This document shows positions 1 to 8,755 of a stretch of 64,000 bases of DNA, in pieces. The first letter of the stretch is position 1. Each line of letters opens with the position of its first letter. Made by a program: the position numbers and the translations under genes. This DNA comes from Cellulomonas wangsupingiae (GTDB taxonomy: Bacteria; Actinomycetota; Actinomycetes; Actinomycetales; Cellulomonadaceae), in contig NZ_CP101989.1 in assembly GCF_024508275.1 (NCBI RefSeq), positions 1,488,001 to 1,552,000 of the forward strand, read 5' to 3'. Under the pieces are notes generated by a model. That model did no database searches, was not told where the DNA came from, and saw only the letters and a list, made by a program, of their open reading frames with translations.

Positions 1-1177
1 GCTCGCCGTGCACGAGGCCGGCTGCCGCCAGGGCTGTCGCCGACCGTCCGCCGAGGTACAGCGCACCGAGCTCGCGCACGTCGAGCCGCACGTCGGCGTC
101 CGCACCCGTGCGCGAGACGTCGGCGGTCCCCGAGGCGTCGACGGCGAGGCGCCACCGTCCGGCGTTGGCGGGCAGCAGGGCGTCCGTCACCTCCAGGACG
201 ACGTCGCTCGGCGCGGCGTAGCGCCGGGCGGTCAGCGCCGCCGGCAGGTCCAGCAGACGCACCCACAGGTTGTCGGCGGTGCGCCGCCGCGAGGGCCGCG
301 GGGTGACCAGCAGCTGGAGCAGGGCGTCGTCCACGGGGAGCATCGGGGTCTCGACCGTCGTCGTCAGGTCGAGGTCGAGCAGGAAGGACCACAGGCGGTA
401 CGTCGCGGCGGGGTCCAGGGCCGAGGCCTGCCGCACCTTCACGGTGTAGTCGGGACCGCTCTCGCCCCACGACTCCTTGCGGGCGAACAGCGCGAGACCG
501 CGCACCTCCTCCCCGTCCCGCACGGTCACGAGCAGCAGCGGCTCGTTGCCGTGCCGCCAGGCAGGCGGGTCGCCGACGGTCCGCGCGCGCAGCGCGGGGG
601 TCGCGCGGGGCATCCACCCCGGCCGCCCGTCGCCCGCGCGCACGTACAGGTCCTCGACGAGCTCCCCGTGCCGGTCCTGGTCCACCCGCTCCAGGTGCAC
701 CGTCAGGGCGTCGGCCCCGTCGACGGGGCGCAGGGCGGCCCGGCGCGGGAGGGTCAGCCGCACGTCGTCGGCCGCGCTGCCGTAGCCGAACCGGCCGTAG
801 ATCGCGGCCTCCGCCGCGAACAGGGCCGACACCGGCTCGCCGCGGTCGAGCGATCGCTCGACGTGCGTCCTGATCATCGACGTCAGCAGGCCACGCCGCC
901 TGTGGTCGGGGCGCACGGCGACCCACGTCAGGCCCGAGCACGCGACCTCGCCGCCGGGCACGGGCATGACGAAGTCGTACGAGCCGTGCACCGCCGCGAA
1001 CGCGCCGTCGGGCCCTTCGACCGCCATGAGGCGGTCCTGCCGGATGGGGAACGGCAGGAGCTTCTCGATCTCGGGATCCGGGGTGCCCGCGAACGCCAGC
1101 TGGTCGGTGCCACGGAACTCGGCGAGACGCTCGGCGGGGACGTCGACGGTGCGGTAGCCGGCAGGCAGGGTGCTCAT
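1..1177 (-). CDS. Eis-like GNAT family N-acetyltransferase, 3' end outside window
   Basis: The first 392 residues are present and the C-terminus lies beyond base 1. The N-terminal GNAT domain carries the acetyl-CoA loop WVAVRPDHRRRGLL, then a GRFGYG turn. The second half (sterol-carrier-like domain, seen as LAVDASGTADVSRTGADADV) gives the two-domain layout of the Eis/enhanced-intracellular-survival family, usually 400-420 residues. Eis members acetylate amines, for example aminoglycosides or lysine side chains; the substrate here is unknown. The start ATG at 1177 faces the divergent phosphatase gene across about 80 bp. Family call is firm; function is inferred. Confidence 0.85.
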   Translation of the reverse strand, partial: MSTLPAGYRTVDVPAERLAEFRGTDQLAFAGTPDPEIEKLLPFPIRQDRLMAVEGPDGAFAAVHGSYDFVMPVPGGEVACSGLTWVAVRPDHRRRGLLTSMIRTHVERSLDRGEPVSALFAAEAAIYGRFGYGSAADDVRLTLPRRAALRPVDGADALTVHLERVDQDRHGELVEDLYVRAGDGRPGWMPRATPALRARTVGDPPAWRHGNEPLLLVTVRDGEEVRGLALFARKESWGESGPDYTVKVRQASALDPAATYRLWSFLLDLDLTTTVETPMLPVDDALLQLLVTPRPSRRRTADNLWVRLLDLPAALTARRYAAPSDVVLEVTDALLPANAGRWRLAVDASGTADVSRTGADADVRLDVRELGALYLGGRSATALAAAGLVHGE

Positions 1178-1260
1178 GGCGCCATCCTGGGGCCACGGCA
1201 CGGTGCGCCGCACGGTCTTTCCTTCCGCCCGGCGCCGATCGGCGCCCCTACGCTCGGGGG

Positions 1261-2331
1261 GTGACCACCTCCCCGCGCGCCGCGCCCTCCGGCTGGGTCT
1301 GGCGCCTGCTGGCCGGGTGGGCGGCGGGCCCGCAGCCGGTCGTCGGAGCGGCGCTGTGCCTGGCGGCGGCCCTGTACACGGCGGCCGCCCTGTGGCGCGC
1401 GCAGTGGTTCGCGCCGTCCGGGCTGGTCCTGCTCCTGCTCGTCGGCGCCTTCGTGCTGCGCTGGCGTGCCCTGCTGGTCCTCGTCGCCCTGGTGGTGCTC
1501 CTGACTGCCGGGCTCGCGACGGACCCGGCGGTCGACCCGGGGCAGATCGCCGTCCTCGTGCTGGCCTGCGGCGCCGTCGTGACGTTCGGGGTGGAGCGGG
1601 AGCGGCTCGGTCTGCAGGGCGCCCCGGGTGCCCTGATGCTCGTCGACCTGCGCGACCGTCTCGCCGTCGGCGGGCGCCTGCCGGAGCTGCCCGCCCGGTG
1701 GCGTGCCGACTCGGTGGTGCGCTCCGCCCACGGCGCGGCGTTCTCGGGCGACTTCGTCGTGGCGTACCGCAGCGGTGACGCGTACGAGGTGGTGCTCGTC
1801 GACGTGTCGGGCAAGGGCCAGGCGGCCGGCGTGCGTGCCCTGCAGCTGCAGGGGGCGCTCGGAGGGCTGCTCGGTGCGCTGCCCGTCGACCGGTTCCTGC
1901 CGGCGGCCAACGACTACCTGCTGAGCCAGGGCTGGGACGAGGGCTTCGCGACGGCGGCGCACCTCGCAGTGGACCTGCCGACGGGGCGCTACCGGGTGGC
2001 GACGGCCGGCCACCCGCCGCCGGCCGTGCTGCACGCGGGGTCGGGGCGCATCGAGGTCCTCGACGCGCGCGGCGGCGTGGCGCTCGGGGTCGTCGAGGAC
2101 ATGCACCCGGGGGTCGCGGTCGGCGTGCTCGAGCCCGGCGACGTGATCGTGCTGTACACCGACGGGCTGGTCGAGGCGCCGGGCCGTGACGTCGACCAGG
2201 GCATCGACCGGCTGCTCGGCGTCGTCGAGGCGGTCGTGGCCGCGCAGCCCGGCAGTGCGCGCGAGGTGCTGGCCGGCGTGCGGGCCGGCGAGGACGACGA
2301 CCGGGCCGTCGTCGTGCTGCGGCGGCTGTGA
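1261..2331 (+). CDS. Membrane-anchored PP2C/SpoIIE-type serine phosphatase
   Basis: 356 residues from a GTG start. Residues 10-110 form several hydrophobic helices (AALYTAAALW; LVLLLLVGAFVLRW; LLVLVALVVLL) and anchor the protein in the membrane. Residues 135-356 form a SpoIIE/RsbU phosphatase domain. Metal-binding signatures are visible: SGDFVVAY, LVDVSGKG, TAGHPPPAVL and VLYTDGLVE. Such proteins usually dephosphorylate anti-anti-sigma factors in partner-switching cascades. No anti-sigma or STAS gene is nearby, so its partner must be encoded elsewhere. The downstream alkyltransferase-like gene starts one base after the stop, so the two are probably co-transcribed. Confidence 0.85.
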   Translation: MTTSPRAAPSGWVWRLLAGWAAGPQPVVGAALCLAAALYTAAALWRAQWFAPSGLVLLLLVGAFVLRWRALLVLVALVVLLTAGLATDPAVDPGQIAVLVLACGAVVTFGVERERLGLQGAPGALMLVDLRDRLAVGGRLPELPARWRADSVVRSAHGAAFSGDFVVAYRSGDAYEVVLVDVSGKGQAAGVRALQLQGALGGLLGALPVDRFLPAANDYLLSQGWDEGFATAAHLAVDLPTGRYRVATAGHPPPAVLHAGSGRIEVLDARGGVALGVVEDMHPGVAVGVLEPGDVIVLYTDGLVEAPGRDVDQGIDRLLGVVEAVVAAQPGSAREVLAGVRAGEDDDRAVVVLRRL

Positions 2332-2332
2332 C

Positions 2333-2689
2333 GTGAGGGCCGACGAGGGCGACGGCGCCCCGGCCGACGACGACTACGCCGACGAGGTCCACGACCTGGT
2401 CGCGACGATCCCCGCCGGCAGGGTCATGACGTACGGCCTGGTCGCGGAGGTGCTGGCCGACCGGGCCGCCGCGGCGGGTCGCCCGGCGCGCGGCGGGCCC
2501 CGGCAGGTCGGACGTGCGATGGCGCTCGGCGGTGCCGTGCCGTGGTGGCGCGTCGTCGACGCGTCGGGCAGCCCGCCGGCCCACCACCTGACGCGCGCGC
2601 TCGCCCACCTGCGCGCCGAGCGGACGCCGCTGACGACGGACGGGCTGCGGGTCCGCGTGCGTCAGGCGGTGTGGTTCCCCGACGAGTGA
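2333..2689 (+). CDS. Alkyltransferase-like protein (ATL, MGMT family without catalytic Cys)
   Basis: 118 residues with the fold of the C-terminal DNA-binding domain of O6-alkylguanine-DNA alkyltransferase: IPAGRVMTYGLVAEVL, the recognition helix RQVGRAMALGG and the active-site segment VPWWRVVDASG. In MGMT that segment is PCHRV with a cysteine acceptor; here Trp replaces the Cys, as in ATL proteins. ATLs bind O6-alkylguanine without repairing it and hand it to nucleotide excision repair. The GTG at 2333, one base after the phosphatase stop, is the only upstream start that leaves an intact domain. A bidirectional terminator follows. Confidence 0.85.
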   Translation: MRADEGDGAPADDDYADEVHDLVATIPAGRVMTYGLVAEVLADRAAAAGRPARGGPRQVGRAMALGGAVPWWRVVDASGSPPAHHLTRALAHLRAERTPLTTDGLRVRVRQAVWFPDE

Positions 2690-2693
2690 GGCG

Positions 2694-2719
2694 GCGCCCG
2701 GCGTCGGGACGCCGGGCGC
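2694..2719. terminator. Bidirectional hairpin terminator
   Basis: A 12-bp perfect stem, GCGCCCGGCGTC (2694-2705) with GACGCCGGGCGC (2708-2719), sits between the stop codons of two convergent genes. Only GG lies between the arms, so the innermost pairs must open. There is no U tract, which is usual at this GC content. Confidence 0.7.
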
Positions 2720-2723
2720 GCGC

Positions 2724-3215
2724 TCAGCGCAGCGCGCGCCGCGAGGAGACGACCCCGGTGTCGAACCCCGCGAGGTGCAGCCCACCGTGGAAGCGGGCGT
2801 GCTCGATCTTCACGCAGCGGTCCATCACCACGTCGAGCCCGGCCTCCTCGCCGCGGCGGGCCACGTCCTCGTGCCACGAGCCGAGCTGCAGCCACAGCGT
2901 CCGCGCACCCACGGCCACGGTCTCGTCGAGCACGGTCGGCAGGTCGTCGTGGCGCCGGAACACGTCGACCAGGTCGGGGACCACGGGCAGCGCGTCGAGC
3001 GAGGGGTAGACGGGCCGGCCGAGGATCTGCTCGGCGCGCGGGTTGACGAAGTACACGTCGTACGGCGAGCTCGACAGCAGGTACGTCGCGACGAAGTACG
3101 ACGCGCGTGCCGGGTTGTCCGAGGCGCCGACGATCGCGATGGAGCGGGTGGCGCGCAGGAGCGCGAGCCGCTCGGGGGCGGACGGACCCTGCCAGGTGCG
3201 CGGTGCGGTGCTCAT
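2724..3215 (-). CDS. CoA-binding (YccU-like) Rossmann protein
   Basis: 163 residues. The glycine-rich nucleotide loop SIAIVGASDNPARASY is near residue 27, followed by VYFVNPRAEQILGRPVYPSL and LWLQLGSWHEDVA, typical of the stand-alone CoA_binding family related to succinyl-CoA synthetase alpha. The start ATG at 3215 overlaps the stop of the O-acetylhomoserine sulfhydrylase gene (ATGA), so translation is coupled. The biochemical role of this family is unsettled. Its position as last gene of a sulfur operon suggests a link to methionine or cysteine synthesis or to CoA status. Confidence 0.8.
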   Translation of the reverse strand: MSTAPRTWQGPSAPERLALLRATRSIAIVGASDNPARASYFVATYLLSSSPYDVYFVNPRAEQILGRPVYPSLDALPVVPDLVDVFRRHDDLPTVLDETVAVGARTLWLQLGSWHEDVARRGEEAGLDVVMDRCVKIEHARFHGGLHLAGFDTGVVSSRRALR

Positions 3216-4522
3216 CGGGTGACCCCCGTCGCGGTGGTGAGTGCCTGGTCGAGGTCCCACAGGATGTCGGCGGCGTCCTCGATGCCCACGCTCAGGCGCA
3301 CGAGGTCCTCGGGGACGCCCGCGGTCTCGAGCTGGGCGGCGGACAGCTGCTGGTGCGTCGTGGACGCCGGGTGGATGACCAGCGTGCGGGCGTCGCCCAC
3401 GTTCGCCAGGTGGCTCGCGAGCTGCAGCGCCTCGATGAACCGCCGACCGACCTCGCGGCCGGCGAGGTCGCCCGCCGGGGCCAGCCGGAACGCGAACACC
3501 GAGCCCGGGCCCAGCGGCAGGTAGCGCTGCGCGCGCTCGTGGTGCGGGTGCGACGGCAGGCCTGCCCACAGGACGTGCGCGATGCGCGGGTCGGACTCCA
3601 GCCAGGCGGCGACCTCGCGCGCGTTGGCGAGGTGCGCGTCGATGCGCTGCGGGAGCGTCTCGACGCCCTGCAGGAGCTGGAAAGCCGACTGCGGCGACAG
3701 CGCGGGACCGATGTCACGCAGCTGCTCCGAGCGCAGCTTGGTGAGGAACCCGTACTCGCCGAAGTTCTCCCACCAGCGCACGCCGCCGTACGACGGCACG
3801 GGCTCGGTCATCGTGGGGAAGCGGCCGTTGCCCCAGTCGAACCGGCCCGACTCGACGATCACGCCGCCGAGCGTCGTGCCGTGCCCGCCGAGGAACTTGG
3901 TCGCGGAGTGGATGACGATGTCGGCGCCGTGCTCGATGGGACGCACGAGGTACGGCGTCGAGAGCGTCGAGTCGACGACCAGGGGAACGCCGGCCGCGTG
4001 CGCGACCTCGGCCAGGCCGGCGAGGTCGGCGATCTCGCCCGACGGGTTCGCGATGACCTCGGTGTAGACGGCCTTGGTCTCCGGGCGGATCGCCGCGGCG
4101 TAGTCCGCCGGGTCGGTGCCGGCGACGAACGTCGTCTCGACGCCGAAGCGCCGCAGCGTGACGTCGAGCTGCGTGACCGTGCCGCCGTACAGCTGCGCCG
4201 AGGCGACGAGGTGGTCGCCCGCCCCGGCGAGCGCCGCGAAGACGAGGAACTCCGCGGCCATGCCGGATGCGGTGGCGACCGCGCCGATGCCGCCCTCGAG
4301 GGACGCGATGCGCTCCTCGAACGCCGCGACCGTGGGGTTGCCGATGCGCGAGTAGATGTTGCCGTACTTCTGCAGCGCGAAGAGGTTCGCGGCGTCGGCG
4401 GTGTCGTCGAAGACGAACGACGTCGTCTGGTAGATCGGCACGGCGCGTGCGCCGGTGGTGGCGTCGGGGATGCCACCGGCGTGCAGCGCGCGGGTGCGGA
4501 AGCCGAAGCGGTGCTCGCTCAC
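3212..4522 (-). CDS. metY: O-acetylhomoserine sulfhydrylase (PLP-dependent)
   Basis: 436 residues, normal for MetY. It condenses O-acetyl-L-homoserine with sulfide to give homocysteine and acetate in the cytosol. Visible features: GARAVPIYQTTSF near the N-terminus, YSRIGNPT, the PLP-contact stretch YTEVIANPSGEIADL, and the Schiff-base lysine in HSATKFLGGHG. The GTG start at 4522 gives the standard N-terminus (RTRALHAGG). It lies 35 bases after acs and overlaps the next gene by ATGA. Its place behind a sulfonate-type transporter implies that liberated sulfide is fixed directly into homocysteine. Some relatives also accept O-acetylserine, so side activity is possible. Confidence 0.93.
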   Translation of the reverse strand: MSEHRFGFRTRALHAGGIPDATTGARAVPIYQTTSFVFDDTADAANLFALQKYGNIYSRIGNPTVAAFEERIASLEGGIGAVATASGMAAEFLVFAALAGAGDHLVASAQLYGGTVTQLDVTLRRFGVETTFVAGTDPADYAAAIRPETKAVYTEVIANPSGEIADLAGLAEVAHAAGVPLVVDSTLSTPYLVRPIEHGADIVIHSATKFLGGHGTTLGGVIVESGRFDWGNGRFPTMTEPVPSYGGVRWWENFGEYGFLTKLRSEQLRDIGPALSPQSAFQLLQGVETLPQRIDAHLANAREVAAWLESDPRIAHVLWAGLPSHPHHERAQRYLPLGPGSVFAFRLAPAGDLAGREVGRRFIEALQLASHLANVGDARTLVIHPASTTHQQLSAAQLETAGVPEDLVRLSVGIEDAADILWDLDQALTTATGVTR

Positions 4523-4557
4523 GGTGCTCCTGTTCTGGGGTGCGGTCGGCCGGTCGG

Positions 4558-6591
4558 TCAGCGGGGGAGACCGGCGGTGACGAGCGTGCCGACCTGGTCG
4601 ACCGCCCACGGGTTCTGCAGGGACGTCGTGTCGCCGAGGGTGGTCCCCTCGACGAGCTGGGTGAGCAGCCTGCGCATGATCTTGCCCGAGCGGGTCTTGG
4701 GGACCTCGGGGACGACCAGCAGGTGGCGCGGCTTGGCGACGGGGCCGATCTCGCGCGCGACGTGCGCGCGCAGCTCCTCGCGGAGCGCGAGCGTCGCGGC
4801 CAGCCACGCGTCGACGTCCTCGACCGGGCCGGGGGGCGTGCTCGGGACCACGAAGGCGGCGATGGCCTGGCCCGTCACCGCATCGGCGACCCCGGCGACC
4901 CCGGCCTCGCCGACGGCGGGGTGCGCGACGAGGGCCGACTCGACCTCGATCGTCGACAGCCGGTGGCCCGAGACGTTGATGACGTCGTCGATGCGGCCCA
5001 GCAGCCAGATGTCGCGGTCCTCGTCGTACGAGGCGCCGTCGCCGGCCAGGAAGTACCCGCCGTGCGGGCCGTGCCCGGCGAACCGGCGCCAGTACGCCTC
5101 GAGGTACCGCTGCGGGTCGCGCCACACGGTGCGGGCCATGCCCGGCCAGGGCCGCTCGACCACGAGGAAGCCACCCTGCCCGGGCTGCACCTCGACGCCG
5201 TCCTCGCCGACGACCTTGGCCGCGATCCCGGGCAGCGGACGCGTCGCCGACCCGGGCTTGAGCGTCGTGACGCCGGGGACGGGCGCGATCATGGCCGCGC
5301 CCGTCTCGGACTGCCACCACGTGTCGACGACCGGGGCCGCGTCGCGGCCGAACGTGCGGCGGAACCACACCCACGCCTCGGGGTTGATCGCCTCGCCGAC
5401 CGTGCCCAGCAGGCGGATGCTCGTCAGGTCGTGCCCGCCGGGCAGCTCGTCGCCGAACCACGTCATGAAGGTCCGGATCAGGGTCGGCGCCGTGTAGTAC
5501 GTCGTGACGCCGTAGCGCTCGATGACCTCGAGGTGGCGCTCGCGGCGGGGCGTGTCCGGGGTGCCCTCGTAGATGACCTGCGTCAGCCCGTTCGCCAGCG
5601 GCCCGTAGATCTCGTACGTGTGCGCGGTGACCCAGGCGAGGTCGGCGGTGCACCAGTGCACGTCGTCGTCCTTGACGTCGAACACCGCCCAGTGCGACCA
5701 CGCGGCGTGCGTGAGGTACCCGCCGGACGTGTGCACCAGGCCCTTCGGCTTGCCCGTGGTGCCCGACGTGTAGATGACGAACAGCGGGTGCTCGGCGTCG
5801 AACGCCTGGGGGTCGTGCACGTCGGGCTGGGTCGCGACGACGTCGTGCCACCAGACGTCGCGCCCGTCGGTCCACGCGACGTCCTGGCCGGTGCGGCGCA
5901 CGACGAGCACGTGCTCGACGTGGTCCAACCCGGCCACGGCCTCGTCGGCCGCGGACTTCACCTCGACCGCCTGCCCCCGGCGGAACTGCCCGTCGCTCGT
6001 GACGAGCACCTTCGCCTCGGTGTCCTGCACGCGGAACCGCACGGCCTCGGCCGAGAACCCGCCGAACACCAGAGAGTGCACCGCGCCGATGCGCGCGATC
6101 GCGAGCGTCACGACGACCGTCTCGGCGATCACCGGCAGGTACACCACGACGCGGTCGCCGGGGCCCACGCCCAGTGCCGTGAGCGCGTGCGCCGCCTGCG
6201 CGACCTCGCGCTGCAGCTGGGCGTACGTGATCGACCGACGGTCCCCGCGCTCGCCCTCGACGTGCAGCGCGACCTTGTCGCCGCGGCCCGCCGTGACGTG
6301 CCGGTCGACGCAGTTGACGGCGACGTTGAGCCGCCCGCCGACGAACCAGCGGGCCTCGGGGACGGTGAGGTCGCCGTCGGCACCGCCGTCGACCGGGACG
6401 GGTGGCGACCACTCGTGCGCGGTGTGCCACGGCGTGTCCCACTCGAGGCGCCGTGCGGCGTCCTCCCAGAACGCGACGGGATCGGCCGCGGCACGCGCCC
6501 AGTCCTCGGGGCGGACGTTCGAGGTCGCGGCGAGGTCGACCGGCGCGGGGTAGGTGCGCGTCTCGGTCTGCAGCGCGGTCAGGGTGGTCAT
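4558..6591 (-). CDS. acs: Acetyl-CoA synthetase (AMP-forming)
   Basis: 677 residues, close to the 650 typical of Acs. It activates acetate with ATP and CoA. Motifs seen: N-terminal ACAS domain (RWFVGGRLNVAVNCVDRH), the P-loop-like YTSGTTGKPKG, VDTWWQSETGAAMIAP, and the C-terminal PKTRSGKIMRR with the catalytic, acetylation-regulated lysine. The start at 6591 overlaps the permease stop by ATGA. Acs inside a sulfur-acquisition operon is unusual. MetY releases acetate and homoserine or serine acetylation consumes acetyl-CoA, so Acs could recycle that acetate. Activation of another short carboxylate cannot be excluded from sequence. Confidence 0.9.
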   Translation of the reverse strand: MTTLTALQTETRTYPAPVDLAATSNVRPEDWARAAADPVAFWEDAARRLEWDTPWHTAHEWSPPVPVDGGADGDLTVPEARWFVGGRLNVAVNCVDRHVTAGRGDKVALHVEGERGDRRSITYAQLQREVAQAAHALTALGVGPGDRVVVYLPVIAETVVVTLAIARIGAVHSLVFGGFSAEAVRFRVQDTEAKVLVTSDGQFRRGQAVEVKSAADEAVAGLDHVEHVLVVRRTGQDVAWTDGRDVWWHDVVATQPDVHDPQAFDAEHPLFVIYTSGTTGKPKGLVHTSGGYLTHAAWSHWAVFDVKDDDVHWCTADLAWVTAHTYEIYGPLANGLTQVIYEGTPDTPRRERHLEVIERYGVTTYYTAPTLIRTFMTWFGDELPGGHDLTSIRLLGTVGEAINPEAWVWFRRTFGRDAAPVVDTWWQSETGAAMIAPVPGVTTLKPGSATRPLPGIAAKVVGEDGVEVQPGQGGFLVVERPWPGMARTVWRDPQRYLEAYWRRFAGHGPHGGYFLAGDGASYDEDRDIWLLGRIDDVINVSGHRLSTIEVESALVAHPAVGEAGVAGVADAVTGQAIAAFVVPSTPPGPVEDVDAWLAATLALREELRAHVAREIGPVAKPRHLLVVPEVPKTRSGKIMRRLLTQLVEGTTLGDTTSLQNPWAVDQVGTLVTAGLPR

Positions 6592-7556
6592 GCGAGCCTC
6601 CGCAGCAGCTGCTTCTCGACGACGGCGACGATCGAGTCGGTGAGCTTGCCGATCAGCGCGAGCAGCACGATCGCGAGCAGGATCCGGTCGACGCGCCCGT
6701 TGTTCTGGGAGTCGGTCAGCAGGAAGCCCAGCCCCATGGACGACGCGATGAGCTCGGCCGCGACGAGGAAGAGCCACGCCTGCGCGAGCCCCAGCCGCAG
6801 GCCGGACATGACGGCCGGGACGACGGCGGGCAGCTGGACCGACTGCAGCAGCCGCACGCCGCGCAGCCCGAACGCGCGCCCGGCCTCGACGAGCTGCGGG
6901 TCGACGTGCCGCAGCGCGGCGGCGACCGTCGTGTAGACCGGGAAGAACGCGCCGATCGCGATGAGCGTGATCTTGGAGTCCTCGCCGATCTTCATCCACA
7001 GGATGAGCAGCGGGACCCACGCGAGCGACGGGACCGCCCGGATCGCCGCGAGCGTCGGGGCCAGCAGCACGTCGCCCGCTCGGGACAGGCCGACGACCGC
7101 GGCGACGACGAGTGCGACGACCGCACCGATCGTGAAGCCGATGAGGACACGCTGCACCGAGATCGCGACGTGCGTGACGAGCTCGCCGCGCTGCTGCAGG
7201 TCGAGCGCCGCGTCCCACACGGACGCCGGGCTCGGCAGCTGGTACGGCGCGACGAGGCCGGACGTCGTGACGTACTGCCACACCGCCAGGACCAGGACGG
7301 GCAGCACAGCACCGCCCACGACGCGGGTGGTGCGGCGGGACCAGAAGGGTACGAGCGCGCGACGCACCGGTGCGGCAACCGGTGCGTCGACGGCCGCGTC
7401 GGTGACGGGCGACGGGTCGGGCTCGTCGACCTGTCGCGCGTGGGGGTCGTGCCCGGGGTCGTCACCGTCGTCGAAGGGGTTGAGCGCGCGCAGCGGCCGG
7501 CCCTGAGGGTCGGTGACGGGGCCCGCGCCGGGGCCGCCGATCCATCCGTCGGTCAT
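6588..7556 (-). CDS. Sulfonate/taurine-type ABC transporter permease
   Basis: 322 residues with a roughly 70-residue polar N-terminal extension, then six membrane helices of the BPD_transp_1 type (VVGGAVLPVLVLAVWQY; FTIGAVVALVVAAVVGL; IALLAIVL-like end). The EAA loop VEAGRAFGLRGVRLLQSVQLP is the docking site for the ATPase. Closest families are SsuC, TauC and nitrate-type permeases. It follows the binding-protein gene by 75 bases and overlaps acs by four, so it is part of the same operon. The substrate class (sulfonate, taurine or sulfate ester) is inferred from operon context. Confidence 0.85.
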   Translation of the reverse strand: MTDGWIGGPGAGPVTDPQGRPLRALNPFDDGDDPGHDPHARQVDEPDPSPVTDAAVDAPVAAPVRRALVPFWSRRTTRVVGGAVLPVLVLAVWQYVTTSGLVAPYQLPSPASVWDAALDLQQRGELVTHVAISVQRVLIGFTIGAVVALVVAAVVGLSRAGDVLLAPTLAAIRAVPSLAWVPLLILWMKIGEDSKITLIAIGAFFPVYTTVAAALRHVDPQLVEAGRAFGLRGVRLLQSVQLPAVVPAVMSGLRLGLAQAWLFLVAAELIASSMGLGFLLTDSQNNGRVDRILLAIVLLALIGKLTDSIVAVVEKQLLRRLA

Positions 7557-7631
7557 GGGTGTCTCTCCTGGGGGACGAGGAGGCGGTGCGGGGGCGGTGC
7601 CCCGCCCGGCGACGGGCGGGGCACCGCGTGG

Positions 7632-8675
7632 TCAGCCGGCGATGTTCGCGGCGTCGGCCTTCTCGGCGAACGTGGGCTCGAACAGCTCGGCCAGGGCCGT
7701 GTCGATCGTGGCCTGGTCCGCGACGTCACCGGACTCGACGAAGATCGGGCCGACGACCTCGAGCACCTTTCGCTGCGCGTCGCCGGGGACCGGGTCGACG
7801 TCGAGGTTGGTGCGCTCGACGATGACCTTCTCCGCGACGGCCGGGTCGATCCCGGCGACCTCGGCGAGGATCGCGACGACCTCCTCGGGGTTCTCCTGCG
7901 CCCACGCGCGTGCCTTCTCGTACGCGTCGACGACGACCTGCGCGAGGTCGGGGCTCGCGTCGAGGAACTCCTGCGTCGCGTTGAGGAACCCGTAGGTGTT
8001 GAAGTCGATGTTGCGGTAGATCAGCTTCGTGCCCGACTCGGCCTCGCTCGCGGCCATGATCGGGTCGAGGCCCGACCACGCGGCGACCGAGCCCTGCTCG
8101 AGGGCCGTGCGGCCGTCGGCGTGCTGCAGGTTCTGCACCTCGACCTGGTCGAGCGGGACACCGGCCTCCTCGAGCGACTGCAGGAGGAAGAAGTACGGGT
8201 CGGTGCCCTTGGTCGCGGCCACGGACTTCCCGGCGAGGTCGGCCACCGACGTGACGTCCGAGCCCTCCGGGACGACGATCGCCGCCCACTCGGGCTGGGA
8301 GTAGATGCCGATCGTGTGGATGGGCGAGCCGTTGGAGCGCGCGAGCAGCGCGGCCGAGCCGGCCGTGGAGCCCACGTCGACCGCACCGGCGCGCAACGCC
8401 TCGTTGGCCTTGTTCGACCCCGCGGACTGGACCCAGTTCACGGTGACGTCGTCACCGAGCGTCTCCTCGAGCCAGCCCTGGTCCTTGATGACCAGGCTCA
8501 GCGGGTTGTAGGTCGCGAAGTCGATGTCGAGCGTGTCGGCGCTCCACGACGCCGTGGCGTCGTCGGCGGGCGGGGCGGCCTCGGCCTCGGCGTCCTCACC
8601 GGCGACGCAGCCGGTCAGCGCCAGGGCGGTCACGAGGGCCAGTGCGGTGGCGGAGACGGCGGTGCGGATCGTCAT
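7632..8675 (-). CDS. Sulfonate-type ABC transporter substrate-binding lipoprotein
   Basis: 347 residues. A lipoprotein signal peptide ends in ALTGC with the lipidated Cys at residue 23. The mature protein has NMT1/SsuA-like landmarks: TYNPLSLVIKDQGWLEETLG, VDVGSTAGSAALLARS, SVAATKGTDPYFFLLQ and LQHADGRTALEQG. Members bind sulfonates, taurine, nitrate or pyrimidine precursors; the context favours an organosulfur compound. I chose the ATG at 8675 because GAGAG lies about eight bases upstream; the ATG at 8690 has no such site. The first gene after it is the permease, and the ATPase gene precedes it by 80 bases. Confidence 0.85.
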   Translation of the reverse strand: MTIRTAVSATALALVTALALTGCVAGEDAEAEAAPPADDATASWSADTLDIDFATYNPLSLVIKDQGWLEETLGDDVTVNWVQSAGSNKANEALRAGAVDVGSTAGSAALLARSNGSPIHTIGIYSQPEWAAIVVPEGSDVTSVADLAGKSVAATKGTDPYFFLLQSLEEAGVPLDQVEVQNLQHADGRTALEQGSVAAWSGLDPIMAASEAESGTKLIYRNIDFNTYGFLNATQEFLDASPDLAQVVVDAYEKARAWAQENPEEVVAILAEVAGIDPAVAEKVIVERTNLDVDPVPGDAQRKVLEVVGPIFVESGDVADQATIDTALAELFEPTFAEKADAANIAG

Positions 8676-8755
8676 CGTCGGTTCTCTCATCTCGGGGTGC
8701 GGGGCCGGGGCCCGGGTGGGTGCGGACGCGGGTGCGCGGACGTCGGGCGGGTGGG

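Noticed and set aside
8..1264. A 418-residue plus-strand frame at the window start
   Set aside because: It is antisense to a clear GNAT protein on the minus strand.
3212..4600. A SAM or other riboswitch before metY
   Set aside because: metY is inside an operon with only 35 bases after acs; no room and no conserved structure seen.
3212..6442. A 1076-residue open frame spanning metY and most of acs
   Set aside because: Only its last 436 residues are coding; the rest is an Arg/Gly-rich shadow of acs in another frame.
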